Origin: Chloroflexota bacterium
GTDB taxonomy: Bacteria; Chloroflexota; Ktedonobacteria; Ktedonobacterales; Ktedonobacteraceae
Assembly: GCA_005881495.1 (NCBI GenBank)
Contig: VBHI01000308.1
Coordinates: 1 to 55,160, forward strand
DNA: 55,160 nucleotides
Reading direction: 5' to 3'
The position numbers were made by a program, and so were the translations under genes. The notes below the pieces were generated by a model. The model was not told the DNA's origin, did no database searches, and saw only the letters and a program-made list of their open reading frames with translations. Position 1 is the first letter of the stretch, and each line of letters starts with the position of its first letter. Positions 8,800 to 17,880 of the stretch are shown piece by piece.

Positions 8800-9366
8800 T
8801 CACCGACAGAACCTGCGTGGCCTCGTCGGCTCGCGCAAAAGGAGAGACCTGGGAGTCGCGGCTCCCAGGTCACGAACGCGAAAGGACGCAGAGTCGAGCA
8901 CCCGCTGCCGGTCGGACGTGTCTCGGAGATTCCGGCGGCAATTGCTGGAAGCTACTCCAAGCTTTCGCGAGCCGATGCCCAACCTTCTTACGATCAAGCA
9001 ATCTGTGATCCTTCTCTGAATCAGGTAGGCTATATCGAGGATGGGATTGTCTACGGCAGAGATGGAAAGGAAGTGGGATACGTCCAGTACAACGATATCT
9101 ACCGAGGTACATCCCCAACGGCCAGCTAGTATACTCAATCGACCCAAGAGCCAGCGCCAAGCCAGAGGGTGCGGCCTTCTATAAGCTCACTCCCGGTCAG
9201 CATCTTCTGGCTATAATATAGAATCTATTGGCTTCCTCAAGCCGATGGGCAATATGTACAAAGTCTATCGATTCATCGCCCCTGGACAAGGGAAGCTAAT
9301 AGGTCTCGTTGATGGTGATGGGGACATCTACGCTGCGGGAGGCGCCGCTTGTCTCCTTCTCTTATA
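8800..9366 (+). pseudogene. Decayed stretch with beta-repeat ('GYIEDGIVYGRDGKEVGYV'-like) protein fragments
   Basis: This 750-bp region between sfsA and tkt has no intact gene. In the frame ending at the TAG 9127-9129 a segment reads 'VGYIEDGIVYGRDGKEVGYV', the rhythm (V-G-x-I-x(4)-I-Y-x-x-x-G-x-x-V-G) of short beta-repeat proteins sometimes called 4-fold beta-flower. The frame has no ATG. A second, differently phased stretch at about 9223-9366 reads 'IGFLKPMGNMYKVYRFIA...LIGLVDGDGDIYAAGG', again with the same flavour, and a piece between them reads 'GAAFYKLTPGQHLL'. I interpret these as remains of one repeat protein broken by frameshifts. Low certainty. Confidence 0.35.
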
Positions 9367-9524
9367 GACCTAAAATGAGCGTTCACATCCTTAGCGTTGT
9401 TTTTCGTTCCATTCATACTCAAGGGCCAAAGAAGAGAAGACCTACTACATTGAGCAAACAGATGAAATTCGTTATCGGCCTGGACAAACGAAACGAGCCA
9501 AACGTTTTGGGCATAGACAATCCC

Positions 9525-11591
9525 CTATGGAGCAAGTTGTGCCTTAGCTGCACTCACAATCTTCTCCGGTGTAAACCCAAACTTTTGCTGCAAATCCTTG
9601 AGCGGCGCAGAAGACCCGAAGGTGTGCATCCCAATGACGGTTCCCCTCGTGCCGACATACTGGGCCCAGCCTAGCGTCGAGGCCTGTTCCACCGCCATCC
9701 GAGCCGTCACTTCTGGCGGCAGGACCTGCTCCCGATAGTCCTGACTTTGCCGCTCAAACAGTTCCCAGCATGGCATACTCACCACCCGCGCCCTAATCCC
9801 CTCCTTTTTGAGCTGTTCGTAGGCCTGAAGGCACAGTGCCACCTCACTGCCGGTTGCCAGGAGCAACACCTCGGGTTTGCCCCCCTCTGCTTCTGCCAGG
9901 ATATAGGCTCCTTGCGCGACACCGCTGGCTGGAGCATAGACTGAGCGGTCAATGACGGGCAAGGCTTGTCGCGAGAGGACAAGAGCGGCTGGTTCATGAT
10001 GCATGCGCATGATCACGCGCCAGGCTTCCACGACTTCATTGGCATCTGCTGGACGGAACACGTTCATCCCGGGGATAGCACGCAAGGAAGCAAGTTGCTC
10101 CACGGGTTGATGCGTTGGTCCATCCTCTCCTACCCCAATCGAATCATGGGTAAAAATATAGATGACCGGGATTTCCATCAAGGCACTCAAGCGGATGGCT
10201 GCACGGGCATAATCACTAAAGATCAAGAACGTGGATCCATAGGGGCGGACCTTAGAAAGTGCTAACCCATTGAGGATGGTACCCATCCCGAACTCCCGCA
10301 CACCGAAATGGAAGTTGCGGCCAGCATAGTTATTTGCCTCAAAATCGCCAGCACCCTCGAAGGTCAGCAGCGTCTTCGTCGATGGCGCAAGATCGGCAGA
10401 GCCGCCCACCAGCCAGGGAACATTCCTGGCAATCGCGTTGAGTACTGTGCCTGATACCTCGCGCGTGGCTATCCCCTTAGGATCGGGGGCGAACGAAGGC
10501 AAGTCACGATCCCAGCCATCTGGCAATTCCCGCCACTGAATCCTGCGCAGTTGATCCGCGAGCTCTGGGTAGTGTTCCCGATAGGACTCGAACAGGGCAG
10601 ACCACTCAGTATAGAGTTGAGCACCCCGTTTGCCTATTCCTTCCTGGAAATGCTCTCGCACACCGTCAGGCACCAGGAATTTCGCGTCCTCCGGCCACCC
10701 GTAGTAATGCTTGGCGAGACGAATCTCCTCCTCTCCAAGTGGCTCACCGTGGGCCGCACTCGTATCTTGTTTATGCGGCGCTCCGTAGCCAATGTGGCTA
10801 TCCACAATGATCAAAGTAGGGCGATCCTGTGTCGTTTTAAATATCCGAAAAGCTCGCTCCAACATCTCCAGGTCATTCACATCTCCCACTCGCGTCACAT
10901 TCCAACCATAACCAATGAAGCGCGTGGCCACATCCTCACTAAAGGCCAGATTTGTCCGGCCTTCAATGGTAACGTGGTTGTTATCGTATATCCAGCAGAG
11001 GTTGGAGAGTTTGAGATGACCGGCAACCGAAGCCGCCTCGCTACTGATCCCCTCCATCAAGCACCCATCTCCGCAGATGGCGTATATGTCGTAATTAAAC
11101 ATCTCGAAGCCGGGGCGATTGAAATACGTGGTCAGCCAGTGCTCAGCAATAGCCATACCAACACTGGTTGCGATCCCCTGACCGAGCGGACCAGTGGTCG
11201 TCTCGACTCCCGAGGTCCAGCGATATTCTGGGTGCCCTGGACATTTGCTATTGAGCTGGCGAAAGTGCTTGATGTCATCAAGCTTTACAGATAATTCACC
11301 CAGGCGTTCATATTTCGCATTCACCGCTTTAACGCCTGTAAGATGAAGCATGCTATACAGCAGCATCGAAGCATGACCAATGGAGAGCACAAAGCGGTCG
11401 CGGTTCATCCAGATCGGGTTTTCAGGATCAAACCGCAGCATACGCTGCCAGAGACAGTAGACTAAGGGGGCCAGAGCCATCGGTGTACCAGGATGCCCAG
11501 AGTTGGCCGCCTGGACTGCATCCATAGACAGTGTACGAATGGTGTTGATGCAGAGCTGGTTGATAGGTGCTGCTTCTACCTGGGTACTCAT
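9525..11591 (-). CDS. tkt: Transketolase
   Basis: Full-length enzyme of 688 residues (family usually 650-690). It opens with 'SMDAVQAANSGHPGTPM' (conserved His), has the thiamine-diphosphate motif 'GDGCLMEGISSEA...NLCWIYDNNH', the 'YGAPHKQDTSAAHGEPLG' loop, the PYR-domain Glu in 'FHFGVREFGMG', 'FSDYARAAIRLSALM', and 'THDSIGVGEDGPTHQPVEQLASLRAIPG'. It transfers two-carbon ketol units between sugar phosphates in the pentose phosphate pathway or carbon fixation cycles, in the cytosol. AGGAGG lies six bases before the ATG. No pentose-phosphate partner gene is adjacent; it appears monocistronic, ending before the decayed stretch. Confidence 0.97.
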   Translation of the reverse strand: MSTQVEAAPINQLCINTIRTLSMDAVQAANSGHPGTPMALAPLVYCLWQRMLRFDPENPIWMNRDRFVLSIGHASMLLYSMLHLTGVKAVNAKYERLGELSVKLDDIKHFRQLNSKCPGHPEYRWTSGVETTTGPLGQGIATSVGMAIAEHWLTTYFNRPGFEMFNYDIYAICGDGCLMEGISSEAASVAGHLKLSNLCWIYDNNHVTIEGRTNLAFSEDVATRFIGYGWNVTRVGDVNDLEMLERAFRIFKTTQDRPTLIIVDSHIGYGAPHKQDTSAAHGEPLGEEEIRLAKHYYGWPEDAKFLVPDGVREHFQEGIGKRGAQLYTEWSALFESYREHYPELADQLRRIQWRELPDGWDRDLPSFAPDPKGIATREVSGTVLNAIARNVPWLVGGSADLAPSTKTLLTFEGAGDFEANNYAGRNFHFGVREFGMGTILNGLALSKVRPYGSTFLIFSDYARAAIRLSALMEIPVIYIFTHDSIGVGEDGPTHQPVEQLASLRAIPGMNVFRPADANEVVEAWRVIMRMHHEPAALVLSRQALPVIDRSVYAPASGVAQGAYILAEAEGGKPEVLLLATGSEVALCLQAYEQLKKEGIRARVVSMPCWELFERQSQDYREQVLPPEVTARMAVEQASTLGWAQYVGTRGTVIGMHTFGSSAPLKDLQQKFGFTPEKIVSAAKAQLAP

Positions 11592-11637
11592 GAATGTCCT
11601 CCTAATTGCCTGGTACTTTAGCGATTACTATCTTTCT

Positions 11638-12627
11638 TCATGTGTCGAGTGGTATTACGCTGTGTTCGTGGTTGTGGCCGTTTTGTTTTTCTTTCGCCGA
11701 TTCCATGCGGCAGTAGAGGCCGTCTATTTCGCAACAGGCTTCCCGGTGGTCGCCACACTCAAATTGAATGGTGGCGTGACCGATATGGTACTTTTCATTG
11801 AGCATGGTGGTAAGAGATTGCAAGATGGGCGAACTGCCACTTGGGGGAAGGTCATTGATGAGCACGTGACAGGAGAGGGCATACATGCCGCTGGCGATAC
11901 ACCAGACATGCAGGTCGTGTACGTCCTGCACGCCCTCAATATGCTGCATATCTTCGACAAGGTTGGTAAGAGAGATATCTCTGGGAACGGACTCCAGGAG
12001 AATATCAGTGGTCTCGCGCAGAATACTCCATGCTCCTACGGCGATCAGCACGGCTATAGCGACGGAGAGCAGTGGATCAACCACTGTCCAACCCGTCAGG
12101 AGGATGATGACGCCAGCTACAATAACGCCGATGGAGGCTATCACATCGCTAAAGACATGAAGGGTCGCGGCCCGTACATTGAGGCTGTGACTTTCTTTCT
12201 GTAAGCCAAAACCAATGTAGAGGTTAATGGCGATGCCAATGCCCGCCGCGAGGAACATCACAAAGGGTTGTACTGGTTCTGGATGTTGAAAACGCTGGAT
12301 GGCTTCCCAGGTAATGGCAATGGCGATGACGATGAGGGTGACGGCATTGATAAGGGCGGCAAGGATGCCCACGCGGTGGTAGCCAAAGGTCTTGCGGGCA
12401 TTGGCGGGTCTTTCAGCCTGTACTGCGGCGAACCAGGCTAAACCAAGCGCAAAAACGTCGGTGATGACATGGCCGGCATCGGAGAGCAGGGCCAGTGAAT
12501 TGGCGAAAATGCCGCCGACGAGTTCAGCGACGAGAATGATGATGGTTAAGAAGAAGGCGATGCGCAATGTCTTTTTTGCCATGCCATAGGTATGATTATG
12601 GCTGTGCCCAATATGCTGATCACTCAT
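11638..12627 (-). CDS. Cation diffusion facilitator (zinc/cobalt efflux)
   Basis: The 329-residue product begins with a His-rich tail ('MSDQHIGHSHNHTYG'), has six predicted membrane helices including 'FLTIIILVAELVGGIFANSLALLSDAGHVITDVFALGLAWFA' with the metal-site pattern His/Asp ('SDAGHVITD') in TM2 and 'LHVFSDVIASIGVIVAG' (Asp) in TM5, then a cytosolic C-terminal domain with 'VQDVHDLHVWCIASGMYALSCHVLI' and a Cys/His tail ending 'NGHNHEHS'. This is the CzcD/ZnT-type proton-coupled exporter of Zn2+ and related metals at the cytoplasmic membrane. Both His-rich ends probably help metal delivery. It is followed 46 bases later by tkt on the same strand, but a functional link is not evident. Confidence 0.93.
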   Translation of the reverse strand: MSDQHIGHSHNHTYGMAKKTLRIAFFLTIIILVAELVGGIFANSLALLSDAGHVITDVFALGLAWFAAVQAERPANARKTFGYHRVGILAALINAVTLIVIAIAITWEAIQRFQHPEPVQPFVMFLAAGIGIAINLYIGFGLQKESHSLNVRAATLHVFSDVIASIGVIVAGVIILLTGWTVVDPLLSVAIAVLIAVGAWSILRETTDILLESVPRDISLTNLVEDMQHIEGVQDVHDLHVWCIASGMYALSCHVLINDLPPSGSSPILQSLTTMLNEKYHIGHATIQFECGDHREACCEIDGLYCRMESAKEKQNGHNHEHSVIPLDT

Positions 12628-12756
12628 GCCGGCACCAGCGTTTCTCTTTTGCGTTTCTCTTTTGAAGGAGTGCAGTGGAGAGGAGCCATGTAACCTTCCT
12701 TCACATTTTCATATCTGCACATACATGTACCTATCTACCCTTATTATATCTCAGGG

Positions 12757-14841
12757 ATGGCAGTTCAACAAGTTGGTGAGCTTGCATACCTATTCATTCA
12801 CATGTTAGACTTAGGCGTGTCTACTTCATCTATTCGTACAACATATGATCCATGGTGGCAACGGCTAAGGCCTCGTCTGACAATAGTATATGTGCTTGTC
12901 GCCCTGGCACTGCTCATCATCAGTTTGATCGGACATGTTCGCCTGTTGGGCGAGGTAGGTAAAACCTTTGGCGGTTTTTTCTGGGCAATCGATACTGATG
13001 GACAGGTGGTTATTGTCTCCACGTTACCGCAAAGCGGTTCATTTGGGGCCTCAGCTAGCTCACTCACCAATACTGACCATATCATTGGGATTGTCGTCAA
13101 GAATAAAAATGGTGAGACGGTATACTCGCGGCAGCAAAACCAATTCCAGACTGGGGCCGCACCGCTGACTGATGCCTACATGCATGCCAGTCCCGGCGAT
13201 AGTATTACATATACTATCCAGCATTCGAACGATTCTACGGAGCAAGCGACGCTGCTGGCTTTGCAATTTAGCTGGGAGATGTGGTTTGAGAACTATGGCC
13301 TGGCACTGCTCGCGGGCATTAGCTGGCTGCTGGTGGGGACAATATTGTTGGCCACTGCCCAGGATTGGACCGGAGCGGTTGAAGGTATTACGCTGCTGCC
13401 GCCGGCGATGCTCTTTTTACTGTATAGCCACTGGGGCAATGTCCAGCAAGCCTATCCCGCGGATTTCGTTTTCCAACTGCTGTGGGTGCCTTCATTTGCT
13501 TTGCTTGGAGCAGCCTTTATTCATCTCAGCTTGACGTATCGACCAGAGGTGATGAGCGAGCCGCGCCGCCGCCCTCGACTGATGACAGATGGCCTGCCTT
13601 ACCTGCCACTCATCGCGCTGCTCGCCTTCGAATGGAGTTCTTTTCTCATCTTTGGCAGGGTGGCCGGGCGGCCTCATTTCCTCATTGCTCTTGGTTACGG
13701 GGTCCTCGGTGGCGTGTTGAGCCTGGTGATCGGCGTCATTTCATTGGTACGGGTCAGCCGCATATTGCCGGGGACACGCATACCTGATAACGTGCGCCGC
13801 CGCGTTAGAGACCTGCTTACGCTGTGGATTGGAGGAGTGGGACTGGGATTCTGCTTCGGTATTCTGCCCATTCTGCTGACAGGCCAACCACTATTACCAC
13901 TAGAAATCTTCTTTGCGCTGGCGTTCATCTATCCTCTGCTTCTGCTCTACGCCATTCGTTCTTTGCGCCTGATCAATCAACTACAAATTACACTGGAGCA
14001 GCGTGAAGAGGCATTGCGCGGGCAGCAGAAAACCGCGGCTGCATTACAGAGGACAAACAGTGAACTGCACCAGGCGACCTCGCTTTTGTTGCACGCCGAT
14101 GCGCACTTACGTTCTGTGCTCTCGCAGCGTATTCACGATCAGCCAAAACAGCAGGCTCTGCGTATCCGTTCCCTGCTGGGGCACTGGCAGCACAAGCTAA
14201 AAGTGGAGGCTGAACGAGATCCAGAGGGGAAGGTTGTAGTACAGCCAATTGCCGAAGCGCTGGGCAAAGTGCGTAAGATCAGCGAGGAGTTGGAAGGGGA
14301 TCTACGGGGGCTGCAATTGCTGGTCGAAGATGCGTACCAGAGACGCAGCCTGGGTTTGAAACTGCACCTGGAGAAATTGATCCGCGAGGACCTGCCCGCG
14401 CTGCATCCCGAATCCCCGCTCAAGGTGCAGCCAGACCTGTGGGCACTCGACGCATTAAGTCACGACCTGGAGCAGACCGAGGAAGGAACGAAGATAGCAG
14501 AGGCCATTTCATATACGGTGACCCAGGCGTTGCTTAACGTCTATAATCACGCGGGGGCGAGTTTTGCCACAGTGAAAACGGTACGCAAGCATGGCTACAT
14601 CGAGGTGTACATTACTGATGATGGACGTGGCTTTGACACGAGTTCGATCTCACCTGAGGAAACCAGCCTGTTTAAAGCACGGCTAAAAGCTCGTGAAGCT
14701 GGCGGTATTCTGGCGATTAAATCGATACCACGGCCACAGGTCGAACATGGTACAACGGTTATGCTGCGACTGCCCATTGCACATAGTGAGATAACGTACA
14801 CTTCCGGGCCACTGCCGGAGTCACAGTTGCATGAGATGTAG
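12757..14841 (+). CDS. ComP/NarL-type membrane sensor histidine kinase
   Basis: A 694-residue membrane kinase. Residues about 40-60 form the first helix ('LTIVYVLVALALLIISLIG'), then an extracytoplasmic PDZ-like region ('GGFFWAIDTDGQVVIV...SPGDSITYTI') and about seven further helices as in ComP. The cytoplasmic part has a coiled stretch ('LEQREEALRGQQKTAAALQRTNSEL'), a HisKA_3-like segment 'SQRIHDQPKQQALRIRSLL' with candidate phospho-acceptor His460, and a HATPase domain with N-box 'ALLNVYNHAGA', 'DDGRGFD' and 'GTTVMLRLP'. It autophosphorylates and would pass phosphate to a NarL-type regulator, but none is adjacent (orphan). A shorter start at 12802 is possible; neither start has a good ribosome site. 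A CDF gene is divergent from it. Confidence 0.85.
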   Translation: MAVQQVGELAYLFIHMLDLGVSTSSIRTTYDPWWQRLRPRLTIVYVLVALALLIISLIGHVRLLGEVGKTFGGFFWAIDTDGQVVIVSTLPQSGSFGASASSLTNTDHIIGIVVKNKNGETVYSRQQNQFQTGAAPLTDAYMHASPGDSITYTIQHSNDSTEQATLLALQFSWEMWFENYGLALLAGISWLLVGTILLATAQDWTGAVEGITLLPPAMLFLLYSHWGNVQQAYPADFVFQLLWVPSFALLGAAFIHLSLTYRPEVMSEPRRRPRLMTDGLPYLPLIALLAFEWSSFLIFGRVAGRPHFLIALGYGVLGGVLSLVIGVISLVRVSRILPGTRIPDNVRRRVRDLLTLWIGGVGLGFCFGILPILLTGQPLLPLEIFFALAFIYPLLLLYAIRSLRLINQLQITLEQREEALRGQQKTAAALQRTNSELHQATSLLLHADAHLRSVLSQRIHDQPKQQALRIRSLLGHWQHKLKVEAERDPEGKVVVQPIAEALGKVRKISEELEGDLRGLQLLVEDAYQRRSLGLKLHLEKLIREDLPALHPESPLKVQPDLWALDALSHDLEQTEEGTKIAEAISYTVTQALLNVYNHAGASFATVKTVRKHGYIEVYITDDGRGFDTSSISPEETSLFKARLKAREAGGILAIKSIPRPQVEHGTTVMLRLPIAHSEITYTSGPLPESQLHEM

Positions 14842-14851
14842 AGCCAGGTGA

Positions 14852-14880
14852 GCCTACGCCGGTCGCAGCCCGGCATAGGC
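14852..14880. terminator. Convergent hairpin between kinase and EamA gene
   Basis: GCCTACGCCGG at 14852-14862 pairs with CCGGCATAGGC at 14870-14880 with one C-A mismatch, in a 60-bp gap between two converging genes. No T-run, so a moderate terminator call. Confidence 0.45.
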
Positions 14881-14902
14881 CTCGTAGGCAAAAGCGAGCA
14901 GG

Positions 14903-15760
14903 TCACCCACCAATTGCAATAATCAGAATCCCAACAAAAATTATGCTGGCCCCGACTACGCGCAGCAACCCCAGATCTTCTCGTAGCCACCGCCAGCCCA
15001 TGAAGGCGGCGAAGACAATGCTGATTTCGCGGACGGCTCCGGCATAGCTTACCGGGGCGATGGTGTAGGACGCCAGCACGAGCATATAGGATACAAATGA
15101 GAGAATACCGACGAGGATAATATGCAGCCAGTTTGTTCCCCACTCGGAGACAATGGCATTGCGCCCGTAACGTAGCAGCACCAGCGGGGTAAAAAAGGTG
15201 GTGGCGAGGCTGATCACCAGGACGGTGTAGGGAAGAGGAGGGACGATATGTACCGCGGCCCCGTCGATAGCGGAGTAGATGGAGATACAGCAAGCGACGC
15301 CGAGTGCAAGGACTATGCCGCTGCTGCTCAGCTTCGTTGTCTTTCTTAAGGCCCACCAGGTCTTGCCGCCGACTATGACGAGACCGAGGACGAGCAGGGC
15401 CAGGCCGACAAATCCGGCTGGTCGAGGGCGCTCGCCGAGAAAGATGATGGCCCACACGACGAGAAAGGCGGGGGCGGTGCCGCGCGCCATAGGATAGACA
15501 AGTGAGAAGTCTCCATGCTCATAGGCCCGCGTGAGGGTGATGTAATAAGCTGCTTCTACCAGCGCGCTACAGATGACAAGCGGCCACACTTGCAGCGGGA
15601 AAGCGCGGGTCAGAATGAGCAGGGGTGCAAAACATACAGCGCCCACGACTAAAGCCCACCAGGTAAAGACTTGCTTTTGGCGCGCGTTTTTAACCAGCAG
15701 GTTCCAGATAGCGTGCAGTGAGGCGGCCAAAAGCAGCAAACCCAGGGCAGTCAGCGGCAT
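14903..15760 (-). CDS. EamA-type drug/metabolite transporter (10 helices)
   Basis: The 285-residue product is almost entirely hydrophobic with ten predicted helices in two repeats of five. The first repeat contains 'LLLAASLHAIWNLLVKNA' and 'YPMARGTAPAFLVVWAIIFLGERPRP', the second 'YTIAPVSYAGAVREISIVFAAFMGWRWLREDLG', both in the positions of the EamA Glu-rich turn after helix 4/9. DMT exporters move amino acids, sugars or other small metabolites across the cytoplasmic membrane; substrate cannot be read. AGGAAGAG precedes the ATG by seven bases. It lies 95 bases downstream of the ROK gene on the same strand, so co-transcription is possible. Confidence 0.88.
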   Translation of the reverse strand: MPLTALGLLLLAASLHAIWNLLVKNARQKQVFTWWALVVGAVCFAPLLILTRAFPLQVWPLVICSALVEAAYYITLTRAYEHGDFSLVYPMARGTAPAFLVVWAIIFLGERPRPAGFVGLALLVLGLVIVGGKTWWALRKTTKLSSSGIVLALGVACCISIYSAIDGAAVHIVPPLPYTVLVISLATTFFTPLVLLRYGRNAIVSEWGTNWLHIILVGILSFVSYMLVLASYTIAPVSYAGAVREISIVFAAFMGWRWLREDLGLLRVVGASIIFVGILIIAIGG

Positions 15761-15855
15761 CGTTATCTCTTCCTGTTTTCAGAACACGATGATATGCAGT
15801 AAGAGCGTACATATCCTTAAAGCATGGCGTAGCTACAAGTATAGCACGTTTTTCT

Positions 15856-16815
15856 TTAGAGGAGTGGGACAACAGAGCCGACCAGCGAGGCATCACTACC
15901 CAGGCGAGCGGGAACAACGTCGATCATAGTACATACATTGGAGGAGGTACGGGTCATCAATATACAGCGTACCTGGTCCAGTAGCAGGTCGCTGGTCCTC
16001 AGCGCGTCCCCAGCGAGGATGAGCTTATGTGGCTCGAAGATGTCGATATACCTGGTCATGGCAAGACCCAGCCAGCGTCCAACTTCACTATATACTTGCA
16101 TTGCAACGCTATCTCCTCTCTCCGCTTCCTCAGCAAGTAATTGCGGGGTGAAGTATTCGCGATTGAGCAAACGCTGTGTCAGGCTTGTCTGTTCTCCCCG
16201 CCGCAAGGCACGCTGCACCATCTTTTGCATAGCATCTATGGAGATCAGCGTATTGATACAGCCACGTTTCCCACAACTACAACGAGGGCCGCTTGACGTG
16301 ACGAGCATATGGCTGATGTGTCCAACGTACTGTTGGGCAGATTGCTCAAGCTGACCATCAATAACGACAGAGGCGCCGACGACGGCGTTGACAGCGAGAA
16401 AAAGCAGGCGGCTCACCCCCTGGCCTGCTCCAAAGCGATGCTCACCCAGTAGAGCGGCATCCACATCGACGTGTAACTGCACGGGTAGGTTATAGCGAGC
16501 CTCAAGGAAATCACAGAGGGGGAAGTCATTCAAAGAAGGGAGCGTGGGTATCAGGAGTGGACGGCGGCTGCTGTTATCGAGTGTCCCTGGCAGGCACAAT
16601 CCCAGGCCGCGAATCTTGAAACCCTGGGTGAGGGCATAGGAGAGCATGGTTTCAATGGCACGTAAAGACGGCTCAATGGTGGGAATAGCCGGGCGGCCAA
16701 GGAGCGTCCTGGCGTAAAGACGATGGCGTACATGACCACGGCGATCAACCAGGGCCACAGTCGTACCTCTGCCAGCAAGCCCCACACCGACCGCGACGCT
16801 TTTGCCTGTGCTCAT
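15856..16815 (-). CDS. ROK family protein (sugar kinase/regulator without HTH), altered active-site residues
   Basis: The ATG at 16813-16815 is preferred to an upstream GTG because AGGTG precedes it. The 319-residue product keeps the ROK zinc site: 'GHISH' followed by 'CSCGKRGC'. It also keeps 'GLGLCLPGTLD' and a late 'FEPHKLILAGDAL' (usually 'P..iviGGg'). But the N-terminal phosphate loop 'VGVGLAGRGTTVALVD' lacks the usual DxGGTK, and the catalytic patch normally written E-N-D-A-N is 'HVDVDAALLGE', keeping the Asp but not the Asn residues. No N-terminal HTH is present. So it may be a weak kinase or a ligand-binding sensor. It is divergent from the sigma factor gene; near-palindromic GAAC-N4-GTTC sites lie between them. 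Confidence 0.78.
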   Translation of the reverse strand: MSTGKSVAVGVGLAGRGTTVALVDRRGHVRHRLYARTLLGRPAIPTIEPSLRAIETMLSYALTQGFKIRGLGLCLPGTLDNSSRRPLLIPTLPSLNDFPLCDFLEARYNLPVQLHVDVDAALLGEHRFGAGQGVSRLLFLAVNAVVGASVVIDGQLEQSAQQYVGHISHMLVTSSGPRCSCGKRGCINTLISIDAMQKMVQRALRRGEQTSLTQRLLNREYFTPQLLAEEAERGDSVAMQVYSEVGRWLGLAMTRYIDIFEPHKLILAGDALRTSDLLLDQVRCILMTRTSSNVCTMIDVVPARLGSDASLVGSVVPLL

Positions 16816-17195
16816 GGATGGACACACCTGTGATTCTTGTATTTGAATAGAACAAATGTTCTTGTTTCAACAGGTTTGCTGATGTAAGCGCACGAACAAT
16901 AACAACATTTTATGTAAAATAAGTATACATGGCATTGAGAACATTTGTCAAGAGCATATGTTCAAGGTGCAAATTGAGAGATTTCTGTGATATCTCTGAG
17001 AGACTGTGAAGACTTTGTGATATTGCGCAGCATAGTTGCGACCAGATTGAGATATCTGTTTCATACTATGTTCTCATGAACGACTCACGTCAGCCAGAGT
17101 ACTACCCATGCCTCACTTGCTAATCATGCTCTTTGATGAAAAGCATAGTGATTGTGACCATGATGAGTGCCTGCATTGAAGAAGGAGAGGTGATT
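16816..17195. promoter_or_regulatory. 380-bp divergent regulatory region with repeated GAAC-N4-GTTC-like sites
   Basis: Sites: GAACAAATGTTC (16850-16861), GAACATTTGT (16939-16948), GAGCATATGTTC (16952-16963), and the inside-out form GTTCTCATGAAC (17070-17081). They resemble the Gram-positive SOS box (GAAC-N4-GTTC) but could equally be operators of the ROK protein or another regulator. No gene is seen here; short frames upstream of the sigma factor lack ribosome sites. Confidence 0.45.
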
Positions 17196-17780
17196 GTGAC
17201 GCCTGAAAAACATCCACAACAACTGCTAGCGCGCAGCTTGCAGGAAGAAGAAGAGGCATTTGCTGAAATCGTCCAGCAGCACAACGTCATGATGTTGCAA
17301 ACAGCATACGGGATTGTGAAAGATCATGATATTGCGCAAGATGTTGTGCAGGACGCACTGATCAAGGCCTGGCTGCATCTGCCGGAGTTGCGAAATTCAG
17401 GCGCATTACGTTCGTGGCTCAAGCGCATTGTGATCAATCATTGCATTAGCGTTGAGAGAAAAGAAGCACGATCGCCAAACTTCATTAGCCTTTCCCGCGA
17501 TGAGCTAGCGACAGAATTTGTGGCACAGCTAGCCAATGACTTCTATGGGGACCTGGAACGTGATTGGGACCTGGCCCGGGCCATCAAATATTTACCTGTG
17601 AAGCAACAGGTGGCCATCATGCTCCATTACTACAACGACATGACACTTCCATCAATGGCGAAGGCATTGAACCTCTCGGAAAATACCCTCAAGAAGCGCG
17701 TTCAAGCTGCATTGATCAATTTACGACGCACAATGAGAGCCGCTAATAGCGATGAAGTTGAGACGTGCAGTAATCAGTAA
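17196..17780 (+). CDS. ECF-type RNA polymerase sigma factor
   Basis: I place the start at the GTG 17196 because GAAGGAGAGG lies five bases before it; upstream ATGs lack a ribosome site. The 194-residue product has region 2 ('AFAEIVQQHNVMMLQTAYGIVKDHDIAQDVVQDALIKAWLHL', with the -10-recognition helix 'QDVVQDALIKAW') and region 4 ('AIKYLPVKQQVAIMLHYYNDMTLPSMAKALNLSENTLKKRVQAAL', the -35-binding HTH). These are the two domains of extracytoplasmic-function sigma factors. No classical anti-sigma gene follows; instead, 100 bases downstream, lies a soluble protein with a His-Cys-Cys-His cluster, then a degenerate receiver. Those two are candidate regulators of this sigma factor by position alone. 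Confidence 0.88.
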   Translation: MTPEKHPQQLLARSLQEEEEAFAEIVQQHNVMMLQTAYGIVKDHDIAQDVVQDALIKAWLHLPELRNSGALRSWLKRIVINHCISVERKEARSPNFISLSRDELATEFVAQLANDFYGDLERDWDLARAIKYLPVKQQVAIMLHYYNDMTLPSMAKALNLSENTLKKRVQAALINLRRTMRAANSDEVETCSNQ

Positions 17781-17880
17781 ACTACGAAAGTAACAGATGC
17801 TCTTGTGGCTAGCAAGTTGACGTGATACAGTAATACGAAAAGAAGATACGCGTTACGAGAATAAAGCAAGGAGCATCTTT

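Noticed and set aside
12689..12694. ATGTAA directly after GAGAGGAG: a start-stop pair upstream of the kinase
   Set aside because: Start-stop elements are known as regulators, but a single hexamer in a promoter region is likely chance, and it lies far from the kinase start.
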